Part shown: piece after piece, positions 32,221-44,772 of the stretch
How positions within the stretch are numbered: position 1 is the stretch's first letter
Layout of the letters: each line of letters starts with the position of its first letter
DNA from: Gnetum montanum
Taxonomy: Eukaryota > Streptophyta > Gnetopsida > Gnetales > Gnetaceae
DNA: 64,000 nucleotides
NCBI GenBank assembly: GCA_015680685.1
Contig: MNCI01033529.1
Location: 950,636-1,014,635 of the forward strand
Direction of reading: 5' to 3'
Program-made: the position numbers and the translations under genes
The notes under the pieces: model-generated
Databases searched by the model: none
Told to the model about the DNA's origin: nothing
What the model saw: the letters and a program-made list of their open reading frames with translations, nothing else

Positions 32221-35200
32221 TTACGCATCTCCCTTAGTGCCACTGTCACCAGTATCCCTTAGGTCAGGCTCCAAGCCTAATAAATCCTCCTCAAGTGGGC
32301 CATCCTTCTTAGAAAGTATTCCTTCATGAGAAATTCCATCCCCATGAGGCCCCTACTCCAACTTCGGTTCCACAACAGGATGCTCTTTGCTATTACACTC
32401 CTCTTCTTGTGCTTGTTCCTCATCTTGTTCGCCTTCGTCCTCCGATTCTTGTACCTGTATACAGCACATACGTTAGCAAAGATTTGACATCACAATCAAA
32501 AAAATTAGATGTAATAATGTTTAAACGTACTCGTGACAGATCTTCTTCCGTAGCAAAGGGGAGCTGTTCTAAACCAACCCACAGACGCTGCATAATCTCA
32601 TCTTCCATTAGCTCAGACCATACGCCATTCCCTAGAGTAGCTCCAGCCTTCACTTTCCCCTTTTCCACACTAGTCCAGCGAGGCGGGTCAGGGAAGAAAG
32701 TAGGGATAGTAGTCTTGCCCCTGGGAAGAGTCACTTCTCTCTCCAGTGACGCACTTACTGTCACCTACTCCTGAAACTTTTCAAAAGCTTGGGATGCGCC
32801 AATGACGTCTAGGAATACCTGCAAGCATTGAGCTTCGACAGCAAAATCATGATAATGTTGATGATAAGAGATACTTTCTCGCTTATACAAATGCTTGTGA
32901 TCCTTTTCCTTCTGCCCCCACTCTTGCACGCTTGCACAGAAATCCTTCCAGTCTTGGCTTTTCTGAGATAACAGCTCTATTTGCATCTGCTACTCCACCA
33001 ATTCTCGACTAGTCTGCACGCTATTCCTGATTGCGGTCCAATAGTGAGAGTAGTCAATCACAGCTGTGCGCCAGTCTTCCTCACCCGTTTCCCGCGCCTA
33101 TAGGAACTCGCATCACAATTTTAAATCTCCGACCTCCTTGGCCAGAGACTCTTTCTCCCTCTCTAACCTCTGTAGCCTTTTCCAGAGGTCTTCATTGACA
33201 CTCTTACTCTCCCATAAGGAGCGAGTTTAGCGTAACGCACATTTACGCATCTCCTCATAAATGCTGCATGGCACGACTGCCCCGTCAAATGGAGGCTCCA
33301 CTGTGTCCAGATCAATGGGCTCTGTTGGGTCCCATCGAAGGTGAGCTCGTAACAGCAAACATTATCAACATAAATGAAATACTATCATTTTCTAATGAAA
33401 TAAACTCATTAACGCAATAACATACCAGCTCCAAGATCGACGCGCTCGAGGCACTCAATCATATCGCTGACAACACCTTCCATGAAGGCAAATTTGTCAG
33501 GAAACTCTCTCCATGTTCTGCTCATAGAGGCGGACATGGACACATCTTTTTCACCTTTAGTGTAATTTAGTTAAAGAGTCTAATTATTAATAAAACTCCT
33601 CAAGACATCCAATACGCTTACCACCTCTACCGGTTACGGTGCGGAGTGCGTCAACAGTTCCCGCCTCCTCCCTCTCCTCACGCACAAGAGTCTGTGCATC
33701 GCTGGTCCTAACAGCTAGGGCCTCTCCTTACAAAATTGGGGTCCCTTCCCCATGACTTAATATTACTGCCCCTATCTCACGGGTCAACTGTTTCATAGGT
33801 CTTGCTGTGCCAATCACATACATACTTAGACGATTCAAAATATCTTGAATAGAAATCGCGTAATAAAATAACTTTCACTATGTGTCTTTTACGCTTACCA
33901 GGCAGAGGTTTACTCCGCTGAACTTTGACTTGCTTGGTTCGACCTGTGCCACTCCCAGGCTCCACAAGGGCCTCGGTTAAGCGAAGCCTTTTTCGCCGAG
34001 CTGAAGGCTCTACAATTTCTGTCGCCAAACGTTTACCTCACGAGGCATTGCCAGTGTAAGTGGGCATTATCTCGCCTACGCTTTCGGGGCCTCGTATTCG
34101 AGACACCGCCAAATCCCTTATCGTGATAGATAGAGATTCTCCAATCCCTTCCAGGGGATCCTGTCCACGGGTAGTGCCAAAAATGTGGGTAATCCAAGGT
34201 TTGGATAGCTGGTTTCAGTCTTGTTGCACCCAGCCCCCATTCCTCTGGACGACCAAAAATTCAGCAAAATGCCGAAGGTAAGCTATGAAGAAGGCGTAAT
34301 ACACGTTGAAACGAGAATCAAGCTTCTGGCGAAGCCTCATCATCTTAGTGTGTAATCCCTCAGCAAAATAGCTTGCCCAGTTGAACTAGGTCCCTTCCTC
34401 CATAACCTCCCGCATGATACGGGTTTGTTCTATAGAAAATAACTTCCCCTGCGAGAGTGTTTTGGGGAAAACCTAGGCCCGGAACAGAGGATAAATTGTC
34501 TTGATAATCTCTGGTTCAATCCTCTCACAAGGGATCCCCTTAGGCTCCTTTGTGGCCCCTAACCACTCCTCCAGCCACTTTTGGCAAGCAAGGCTCCTCT
34601 TCGCCTTTTCCTCTATGGGAAGGCCATCAGAGGGGACGCCGAAAAGGTCTGCAAAAAGCTGAGCATCAATATCAAAAAATACACGTACGTGATGCACGTG
34701 CATGCAAAAGTGCTCAGCCCTTTCGTTGAAGGAGTTGACCAGGGCTAACATTTCACTGGCGGGGACATCAAGGGTTATGGCCAAAAATAACTGCATTAGC
34801 CTCGCTTCGCGTAGCTTGGTGACTACTGCAACTAGGGCCGCCACATGGTCGAGCCAGCATTGTGCCTCCTTGATGTCTCCATAGCGGAAGAAAAGGGTAT
34901 TTGCCTTGCTGCCAAAAATTGTAAGGGTAATCTCCTGGGATTCCCTGACTGAACAATGCAAGACACATAATACTATTACGCGACATTCACAATTTACAAT
35001 TACATCACGCAACAATACATTACACAGCAGTTTTACCAGGTCCAAATGGCAAAGGAAATGGAGGAAGTTTCCTTTGCACATCCGCAATAATAAGGGGCGG
35101 ATCCAAAGTCCAATCATCATGTAGCCACCCGAGATTTTGGCAATTCTCGAAAGTGTCAGCATAGCGGGTGGGGTATTCATGAATGTCGAAGCCGATCTGC

Positions 35201-36235
35201 CCCATAACACCAGCGCGTACATTGTTAGTAGAGGTAAACGCCTTTATTGTCGTTTTAGTCCAGGTTAAGGTATCACCATCGCCTACTAACCTGTTCTCAT
35301 GGATAAAAAACCTGTACCATACCACATATGCTTATCTTACGCTTTACAAAACTCAGAATAGACATAGAATGATAATACAGCTAATAAAACCACTTACCCC
35401 CCTAAATAATACACTGTGCTTGGTGGGTTCTGGAAATAAGTCAAAACATGATGGGCCAAAAACAAGGTGTTTTATGTGTGGTAGCAGCTAAAATGGGCCA
35501 TTTTGCAGATCCAATTTAAGCACCTTTACCCTCTCGCGCTAAGTTCGCGGTCCTGGGGATGACCAGTGTCGATATCCCCGTCTGTCAAGAAAACCAGAAT
35601 TCCCTGCATAGAGCCCACTAGCAGGTGTTCCAAAATAGTGCCAGCAATATCTCTTGATAGGTGTGACCACACAATAATGCTATAGTTACGTAGTAAAAAC
35701 TACAGAAACTCTAGTGCACCCTTTCGAAACGATATGGCCTTTCCATGCAACCAACTCTGCAAGGGAGGGACATTAGGTACGATTGGGTTTATGCAGCATA
35801 AGACCCCGACTATGTCCAAGATGATTAAGAAGAGTCTTAACATGATACTGTACCAAGAAAATAATGGCATCTAGATTCAGGTTTGCATGTTTAAAATACA
35901 GAAAATCTACAAATTACACTTAGCTATTCATGCCAAAATTGCCTAAACCCTTGTAACTGTACAAGGTTTGTCCCTGACAATGGCGATGACATAGTCCTAG
36001 CGTATAAACCCTCGTTCTAACGCGAGGTACATTGTCTAGAACTCTAAATTTATGTAGACGACGCTACAAGAATAAACATGGCAAAGAATAACATGAATAA
36101 GCGAGGGATGGCCTACCAATTCAAAGGCGTAGGATCTCTCACTTTGACCACCACCTACGAGGTACGCTGCAGGCTCCCTTGCACCTCGTCAATCTTCACC
36201 AATTTGGCGTTCTTCCCTCTCACTTTCGGCGCCAT
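32221..36235 (-). pseudogene. Copy 3: eight-exon antisense gene with FCP1-like HAD domain
   Basis: Exons: 36235-36117, 35847-35398, 35311-35037, 34948-33899, 33804-33622, 33554-33426, 33345-32531, 32454-32221. The total is 3255 nt (1085 codons with the stop) and every GT-AG junction keeps the frame in the same phases as copy 1. Exons 1, 2, 3 and 6 have exactly the copy 1 lengths (119, 450, 275, 129), and exons 4, 5, 7 and 8 differ by multiples of three. Conserved blocks: LIILDIVGVLCCINP, IIVWSHLSRDIAGTILEHLL, YFQNPPSTVYYLGG, ENRLVGDGDTL, EYPTRYADTFENCQNLGWLH, PRWTSVEKGKVKAGATLG and an acidic C-terminus. The aspartates at motif I position 2 and at the DD pair (here AH) are missing. Several TAG stops are present; the one in exon 2 after EFL is shared with copies 1 and 2. 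Confidence 0.8.
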
Positions 36236-36383
36236 TGTTGCAATTTTTACACCTTCACAGTGTCGCACCTTTACGCCTTTGCAAATGACGTGCTCCAATC
36301 TTCTGCCCTTCCTTCTTTCTCTATGTAACAGCTAAGAATATAAATTCGCGATAGCAAACAGCTTATTCTAGATGAAAAGTGCT

Positions 36384-36391
36384 TACTTATA
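36384..36391 (-). promoter_or_regulatory. TATA box of the antisense gene (copy 3)
   Basis: On the - strand this reads TATAAGTA, 149 bp upstream of the antisense ATG at 36235. Confidence 0.55.
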
Positions 36392-36722
36392 TGTGAAAAT
36401 TTAACCGACTTGAATACCTGACTTCAGCAAGACTTGCCCAAATGCTGGTGTCAGTATGAGCTAGAACTTGAGGATCAGGGCATTAATTACGCCAGATATC
36501 ACACGCATTACGGTCCGAAACGACCCTAAACTACTGTATCTTATCTCCTCGTAATCAGGTCTCATTAATTACAGGTTGATTATGAAATTTAAAATTTAGA
36601 TAGTTTTACGCTCAGTAATGTCGCATCACGTCCTATACGCTAAACTAAACATTGTTCGTTAAACACTTATCGCATCAAACTTAGTATCTTTCTAATTACT
36701 CTCGTATTTGGTAATTTTGCAG

Positions 36723-38060
36723 GATAACTCACAGATGGACGAAATTTTAGCTACACCGCTAGTTTTAACCAGTTTACACTGTAAAATCATTAGACAGCTT
36801 GATCCCACACTAATAGAAACTAACCTAGCTCTTAATGACGCAATCATAGCCATGTCGGAAACATCTCTAGATTGGCCAGAGCAATCGACGCGCATGCTAG
36901 ATCTGGAAGCTGGAGATGTAACCGAAGATCCACTCAACGAGGTCTCTATGGTTACGCATAGGGGTGAGGCTAAAACTCTCAAGGTTAGTTCTCTATTAGG
37001 CTAGAAGACACATGATGACATAAAACAAGTTCTACAGAATAATATCACAGTGTTTGCATGGTCGTATAAGGATATGCCGGGACTAGACCCAAGGTTAATC
37101 CAACACAACATAATCCTAGATCCCCATATCAAAACCGTCAGATAGAAAGCACGAAAAATCAAGCCAGAAGTCGTGCTAGCAGTATGTGATGAAATCACTA
37201 AACTGTACTAGGCTGGTTTTATTCATGCAGTTGATTACTCAGAGTGGGTATCTAACATTGTAATGGTTCCTAAAAAGATCGAAGGAATACGCATCTGCAT
37301 AGACTTCCGAGACTTGAACAAGGCTACAATCAAAGATAACTTCTCGTTGCCGAGTATCAATCAATTGGTGGATACGACCATTGGGCATGTGCTTTTGTCC
37401 TTCATGGATGGCTTCTCAGGCTATAATCAAATATGCATTAACCCAGAGCACCAGCTAACAACGATGTTTATGATGCCTTGGGGAACCTTTTGTTACACCA
37501 TGATGCCTTTTGGTTTAAAAAATGTCAGAGCGACATATCAGCGAGCCATGACGTACATCTTTAGTGATTACCTCCTAGGAAGACTGAATGATTATGTCGA
37601 CAATATAGTTGTTAAGTCTATAAAGTCAAAGGATCATTCAAAGGATCTAGAGTTAGTCCTTAGAAGATGTTCTAAGTACGATCTCCAACTCAACCTGAAA
37701 AAGTATGTGTTCGGAGTCAAAACCAGACACATGCTGGGTTTTGTGGTATCAAAAATTGGCATAGGTTTGGACCCTGACAAAGTCAACGCCATTGTTGAAT
37801 TGACACCCCCTACAAACCTTAAGCAATTATGCAAATTACAGGGGAGGTTATAGTTTATCAAGTGGTTCATCTCGAGATTAACCGACAAGCTACACCCCAT
37901 GCAACATTTTCTTAAAAAGTGGGTTAATTTTGAATGGACAGATGATTGTCATCGTGCGTTTGACAACTTAAAGTAAGAGCTTCAATGCTTGCCAACAGTT
38001 TTCCCACCGCAAAGGGATCAGCCATTTTACATCTACCTCGCAACTTCAGACGTAGCCTTA
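36723..38060 (+). pseudogene. Copy 3: truncated pol (RT and start of RNase H)
   Basis: It starts at the conserved acceptor. RT shows IRICIDFRDLNKATIKDNF, PFGLKNV and YVDN (the second catalytic Asp lost, as in copy 2). Several TAG stops are shared with copy 2 (for example the QKT/ARK region and TKLY*AGF). The sequence stops inside early RNase H (PFYIYLATSDVALA) and continues directly into LTR U5 sequence with a 3-bp microhomology (AGC). The rest of RNase H, integrase, 3' region and U3 are deleted. Confidence 0.9.
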
Positions 38061-38534
38061 GCTTGACCTTCCCTGCACTCTATCTTTGGCTCACGAGGTA
38101 GACTAAGCTCCATTCTGCACTCATTGTTGAACAGTTTTTCTTATCATTCTGTGTATTTTTCACACAAGATAATTGGAATCTTTCCATTGTAACTTTGTGT
38201 ACAAAACACTCGATTTTTTGGGTCAAAGTACAGATCTCGAAATCATGCATTTTGCTTGGATCCGACTCTCTTTTGTCGTGTTAACGTTGTCATTGTTGCG
38301 ATTTATTTACATTTTTTTCCTCTCTTTTCACTGTTTATCAAATCAAATCGTTCCACAAAGCACTTATAATCTTAGTCGATTTACTGATTTAGTAAGTCCC
38401 TGTCTGATCGACAAGACCGTTCAGGGCACCGCGGATTCATTTTCTCCAGCACAGCCCTCGCACGGATTCATGGTTAAGACTGTGTACACGGATCTTATTT
38501 GGTATTCCAGCTACCGACATTTTCCATCGTTACA
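38060..38534 (+). mobile_element. LTR-4 fragment (R/U5 end), right edge of the + array
   Basis: It matches 26951-27426 of LTR-3 closely, from AGCTTGACCTTCCCTGCACT to the terminal ATCGTTACA. The 5' 1.1 kb of the LTR is missing. Unrelated sequence (GTGGGTACTTGG) follows, so the array ends here. Confidence 0.85.
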
Positions 38535-40900
38535 GTGGGTACTTGGTTACTCGCTACAAGGGTTCTTTTTGTGCACCTCATTTTGGGGCCACCTAAAATC
38601 AAGTAGAGATTGGGTGTTACTAAGGTGTCAATAGTTACCATTAACAAATGTATACCATACTCCTAATATTAATTCATTAAATTCTTAGTTCATATGATTG
38701 CAGAGCTAGAAAAATTTTTAGGAAAAATCCCCAAAAAGTGTTTGTCATCTTTTACAACCCTTCACAATTGGTTCCTTTTTCCTTATGTGTGGCTTATAAT
38801 GGTGGTTATGGTTTCTTAGGTGAAGAAATTAAGGTTTCTAACATTAACATGATTGATTATGCATGATAATTCCTAAATTTTTTAACACTCTTACCTTTAT
38901 AATACCCTCCAAGTGATAGCAAATTATCAAAAATTGAAACAAGTTTCCCATGCAAACAGCCCCCCATGACTAACTTGAACACTCCAGGTTCAAACAGCAT
39001 AGAAATCGGAGTGGTAGAAATCCAAATATTACAAGTTGAAAGTGGATGCATAGAGCTCTAAGTCGCAAGAGAAACTTTGAACAACCCCCCTAGCTACAAA
39101 TGATGAGAATGAAGTTTGGAAACCATAGGGGTCATATATATAGGTTTTTTGCAACCCAATATCGAGTACCTGATATCAAGTATCTGATGTCGCGTCCCAC
39201 ATGATATTGAGTACTTGATATTAGGGTCCATGAATAAGCATCTCATGGGGGTACTAAGTATAGAAAATGAAGCTCTATGATTGTTTTCAAGATTTGAGGT
39301 TAGGTCCATAATTCTAAGGTAAGTAGGAAATCAATTTGACACACTAGAAGTGTTGGAAGGTGGAGTTGTTGATGTGAAAAGCTTTAAAAGGACTCACAAA
39401 AAGGGCATTGACATCAAGGTTTTGGATGGATCAAGTCATATGAAAAGGGAAATGATAGAATGTAACAATTAAGCACTTGAAAGTTTAAGAATGATGTGGT
39501 TGTGTCAAACAAGTACAAGTCACAAAAATTACACAAGTGGATCCTCCCCAAAGCAGGCTCTAGCCTATGATGCCCTTAGAGAACCACACCTAAAAATGTT
39601 CATAGGCACTAAATGGGTTGAATGCAATGCATACCTATGTAACAAAACACACATGTTTAAGCCACCAATTTGAGATAACAACTCTATGTTACACAAAACT
39701 ACAAGTTAGGATCACATGGACAATGAGATGAGATGGATGGTAGAAAGGATTGCAAAAATTAGGACATGAGGTGTCTTACCATGGGCATAATGAAACTTTA
39801 TGTGTTATTAATAGTTAAATATTCATGAGTGCTTCTTTCCAAGATTCAAACCACATTGTAGTGGCATCACATCATTTCATCACATTGGCGGATGACCATA
39901 AGACTATCATAGTTGCAAGAAGTGACATCACTTGGTGTTTTGTCCAAGGGAGGAGTTTTTTTAAAATGGAAGTTCTGAGAAGCTGTCAACCTTCAGGCAT
40001 GGATACATGTCTTTCTATTGAGACCTATAGAATGTATTCAATGCCTTTTTATGCTACTCTTACTCCTATTTTTTATTAGATCTACAAGGATATAAGTACA
40101 ACCTCAACAACATGATAGAACATACAGAAGTGGCCAAAGAGAATTAACAAATCCTCTTGATGTCACACACATTTCATTCCCCCTTGGCTCTATACTTTTT
40201 AGTCTAGTAACAATTATTATGAATTTATTTTTAGGTTGGATGATGGAAAAGAATATCATTATGACCATGGTAGGAACCTCTTAATAATGGAATGAGTGGA
40301 TGGATAGTGTGGTCTCAATGTCTGAATAACTAGTCCCATATGGCTTGACAACATAAAGAAAACCTCACCTCAATGGGCTACATGATTTGTTTTTTTCACA
40401 AGTGAGATTTTGTAACAAAAAAAATTAAAACAACATGTTGAAAAAGTTGAAAAGAATAAAAAAATTTATATTAAGAAAGGAGAAAATGACAAAAACATTG
40501 TAAAAAAAAGATGGAAAACACTTATGAATCTTAAAGATTAGAATGGGGGATGACTCCCACAACTAAACATTCAACCATGACAAGGATTAATAAGTGGATA
40601 AATAGGATCCATGCATGTGTAAAATATTGGTAACCATTCATGCCCAAACCACTGGGTGTCTATTGATGTTGTAGAGGCTGGGTAGACAAATTTTTTATCA
40701 TCCACTTAATTGGTAAATGTATGGTGGGTCAAGATATGAGGTGCATTAACATTATGAATGTCTAGCCCATGAGTGCACCCTTGATCATGATATGGTATGC
40801 TTGGATTTGTTGGTCTCCCCATGCTTGTAGATTCATTACTTAGGTTTGGAGTTGGAGTAATGATGGATGGTGGCCCTTGTGTAGGATTAGAGCACAGTGG
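38535..40900. other. AT-rich spacer without a recognisable gene
   Basis: About 2.4 kb without similarity to the array and without a convincing coding frame on either strand. Near 39160-39230 lie related copies of a GATATTGAGTACTTGATAT-type motif in both orientations, seen as local inverted and direct repeats. Nothing else stands out. Confidence 0.5.
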
Positions 40901-40929
40901 TGGTGAAAAGGGATGCACTGCACTAGATT

Positions 40930-42830
40930 TACATTATGCTAGTTTGGATGATGTGGTAGCTCCATGAGTCATTTGCTTTGGCTTGTGGCCTTTCCTCTAG
41001 AAGGGACATTTCTAACATTGCAGTTGAGACCCACTGGTGTCAAAATGTCTATGCACATTTGCAACACAAGTGACATTCATTTATTAATATTATGATACAA
41101 AACCTTCTTATGTCCTTGGTGGTGGCATGTGATGAGGTGGATGATGAGAATATAAAGGGTAGGATGGATAATAAGAGGCTTGAGGTGGTGATCCCTCCAG
41201 AGATGTCATGGGTTGATGGTACTAGGGAGAGTAATAGTGGCAATTTGAAGTAGAAGACATAGAACCAATTGGAGAAACAGGGTGTTGAACATAATATCCA
41301 TGAGGTTTTGGCTAATAGGAAGGATACGGTTGATTTGGTGGTGGCCTCTCCCATGATTGTGGTTGTTGCAACTATGGTTGATGATAGTATTAAGGCTAGT
41401 AATAAGTCCCCCTAGGATGGTATGGTTGGTTGTGGGAATATCTATAATTACCTTATGGAAGAGGAAATCTCTCAAGCATGTGCTTCTATACAAACTTTAG
41501 ATTTAAGACACTTGCCCAATAGTCATGTAGATTCAACAAGAATAGGCAATGGAACTTCTAATATTTATATATTTATATGCCACATTCATTATATTCTTTT
41601 GTGGTTGAGTCTAAAGCCTTACTTTCTTGAGCCATTTTTCTTATTTGCTAAAAAGTGTTCTTAACTATTTCTTGGTTCTATATCCTTTGTTTATTGTAAT
41701 TTTCTGGCTTATTTTGCATGATCCTCTTCTCGACCATCTCAACAAGAGTTGTAATGTTTTCATATATCCATTTTAACATCCTATTAAATTTTACTTCAAG
41801 TTCATCAATAGACTTCTGTATTAGTATGGTTTATTGTGGAATAACCTTATCGAGAGTGGTTTCTTTCTCCTTCCCATAAATTGGACCTCCTTCTATTAAA
41901 GAATTGGGCCCCAGTGATATTTCTTGACATTCTCCCATTTGCATATCTCTCTTTCTTCTTTTTCCACACATTCAATTAGTTCTCAATTCTGATGGACTTG
42001 TAGCCTGTATAATTGACCTAGGGCATACATCCCAATGGTCTTCATAATTTCATTACAAAGCCCATATATGATGTGAAATAGTTACCTTTCCTCAGAGAAA
42101 CCATGGCCTAGGCATCTATTTAGTAGGGAATAATATCTATCTAAGGCCATGTCTAAGGGTTCATGTTGTCTTTGCTTCCATCCTTGGATCTGTCTCCTTA
42201 AGTTGGACACCCTCACATAGGTTTGGTATTTCTCGTTGAAGAGTTCTAACATTGTGGACCATCATTAGGTTGCATTTGGTTTTAATGATCTATACGACAC
42301 TTCTGCTCTATCAATCAATGTCCTAGGAAAGAGCTTAAGCTTTTGACACCCACTTTTAATGTTGTAGAAATCATAAGCATCATGAAAGGCTTGTAAATGA
42401 TGTTGTAGATCTAAATCATAGCCTCCTACAAATTTAGGAATATTATTCATATCAAGCCTATGTAGGCAACTCTCTTTGCGATTCCACAAGATATCTTAAT
42501 CACCTCGATGATCTGCATCAAGCTCTTAGTGGCCAAAAAGGGTTCATCATCAACAGATAGGTTGTGATGAAAATTTTTTATTCAATTGATTGTGATGATT
42601 TTTTCTATGTTCATGTTAATAACTATGAGTATTCTTACAGATTTGATTTTTGTTTCTATTATGACCCTTTAGTGGAGCTTTACCTTCATACCTGCATTCA
42701 CCTTCATCAGAACTAGACATTGAAAGTGAAGAGGAAGATGAGAAACTAGAAGGATTACCATGGCTTCTATGATGTTCTCCAGGTCCTTTAATTTATCATT
42801 TCTTGGTTTCAAGGAGGTCTTAGGCCTTGA
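40930..42830 (-). pseudogene. Decayed gag of a different LTR retrotransposon
   Basis: Read on the - strand from 42830, scattered frames give a gag-like series: IPKFVGGYDLDLQHHLQAFH, QKLKLFPRTLIDRAEVSYRS, LRRQIQGWKQRQHEPLDMAL and LGHGFSEERLFHIIYGLCN. These match the general pattern of plant retrotransposon Gag (a precursor Leu-rich core followed by a CxxHGFxE-type region). Downstream (about 40980-41030) a Cys/His-poor KCPF-RKGHK stretch may be a decayed zinc knuckle. Many stops and frame changes show it is dead. It differs in sequence from the gag of the main family. Confidence 0.6.
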
Positions 42831-42840
42831 GGCCTCCCTA

Positions 42841-44756
42841 TGATGTCTAAAAACATCAATGACTACAGTACCGAGAGGTTAGCAAGTGTATAGCCTAACT
42901 TCAAATCCATGTGAGGGCCATGCTAGGAAATAGAAATGAGGTGCCTTGAACAATCTAGTCAATAAGACAGGGAATTACCTGGTGTTCGAAAAACCATATG
43001 TAAGAAGGGTTTATATTGCATTATGCATAGACACCAGGATTGGCTAAGCCAGAGCATAGAAAGGTGTCATGGCCTAAAAATAGTGATGTGAATGTGCAAA
43101 TATGTATCAAATAGTAGAAAAATGTGAGAGTTATGCTTAACATCAAAGAGAGATTCTTGGAAAAGAAATGGAATAGAGCTTAAGAATAAAGAAATGCACC
43201 ACCCCAAAAATGGGGAGTGTAACTTTTACTAGACAAGAGATGAGAATGGTATGTGGTGTCAAGTAGGCATAGTGGTAGCATAGCAGTGTAGTCATAGTCT
43301 CTAGGATGTTTAAGACATGTATCTAATGGCTACAATGGAGGCTGAACTTACTGGGTTGGCTATTGCCATGTTTTATGAGTGTGATCATGGACTACATTGT
43401 GGGAGGTGCTAAGGTGTGAAGCTTAGATGCTCAAATAGCTAGAATGCCAAATGCTCTTTTGGTTTGCCAACCCCTAGAGTGTTGAACATCGAGGTGTTTA
43501 TAAGACTAGGTTTAGTTTGAAATGCAAATAGGGCACCATGTGGCATGGGTACCACATGGCATGAGTGTAGACAAGGTTATGCTGACATGTTATGCTCTCA
43601 TGAGACTAGTAAAGTGTTACACTCAGAAGAACAGCAACAAGTACCTAGAGACTACTAAACTATGACCACACTATTTGAACTACATGTACCAAAGTTTGAG
43701 AGACCACAAGGTACCTGCAAACAGTGTAAAAACAATTCAACTTGGAGGCTACACTCTGGGACTACATCTTCCCCCTCTTTTAAGTAGGGTCAAGTGTAGG
43801 GACAATTTTGGGGACTGATGAGGATGCAAAAGAAATAAAAATTATTAATCTTGGTTGCTAGAGGAACATTAGAGTTGGGATGAAATTTGATGCCAAGTTC
43901 TAGAGGCTTTTGGAGGCTATTGGAGGCTTTTCTCTAGTGTCAAGCTGGCTACACTCTACAATGTAACACAACACTTAGTAAAAATTTGCAAAATTTTGAT
44001 GTTTCACACTCATTACACTAGTTATGCTAGGGAGCATAGCATAGCATAGCATAACAGGGACAATTAGCCAAATTTTGACAATCTATAGTCTTCCTTCATG
44101 GTATGCTAGCTACACTCTAGGGCATAGTAGGAGAGGCAACCTTGGAAGTTAGAAAATGTGCCAAATGTATCTTCCACATTAAGCTAGCTTGACAAATTCT
44201 TGTCCAATGCGTAGGCAAAACTAGGCACTAGAACTTGTGTCACACTAGCTATGCTATGGAGCATAGCACAGCGTAGCAACCCAAGAGATAGAAAATCTCT
44301 TAAACTTTTTTTTACCATCCTGAGCAATTTTAACAACCTTTAGCCTAGTACTTGAGTGTACTGGCTACTGGGACATGTGTCAAGCTAGATACGCTAGGAA
44401 GCATAGCAAGCATGATAACCTAGAAGATAGAAAATTTGTTGAACTATTTTATCCATTCCAAGTAACCCTTGAAAACTTCTGGCTTGACCCTTGGGCAAAC
44501 TCGCAATGGAAGTGTGTGCTACATTGGATATGCTAGGGAGCATAGTAGGTAGACTAAGAGCATAGTAGGACACTTAGAAAAATTTCATGTGATTACTATT
44601 GACACTTCGAAAAATCTTGCAAGATATGGCTCAATGTGTGTTACGTTGGCTACACTGGAGAGCGTAACATCCATACTTAGAAAAAATTTTCCAAGTTTTG
44701 ACACTTAGAAAAATTTTCCCTTAAAGATGTAGAAGCCTGAAATTGGTGGTATTTCA
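42841..44756 (-). mobile_element. LTR-M1, 3' LTR of copy A (- strand)
   Basis: About 1.9 kb. Its - strand start (44756) follows the polypurine tract at 44757-44772, and its end near 42841 aligns with the U5 end of the + LTRs (TTAGTAAGTCCCT-like and CAGCTACCGACATT-like blocks are recognisable inverted). It is rich in palindromes such as TATGCTAGGGAGCATAGCATA. It is strongly CpG-depleted compared with LTR-1. Confidence 0.75.
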
Positions 44757-44772
44757 TTGGCCCCTCTTTGTT
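44757..44772 (-). other. Polypurine tract of copy A
   Basis: On the - strand this reads CAACAAAGAGGGGCCA followed by LTR start TGAAATACC, matching the + copies. Confidence 0.8.

Larger units (their letters stand above)
31602..36722 (+). other. Predicted sense-strand intron between gag-pro and pol (copy 3)
   Basis: The acceptor TTGGTAATTTTGCAG/GATAAC is at 36722. The candidate donor AAC/GTGAAG at 31602 lies at the same codon as the copy 1 candidate, and both junctions are phase 0. The interval encloses the antisense gene. Confidence 0.45.

Noticed and set aside
38173-38634. A 153-codon frame across the end of the + array
   Set aside because: It is mostly LTR-4 U5 sequence and crosses into flanking DNA. 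The same LTR region in LTR-3 is not open.
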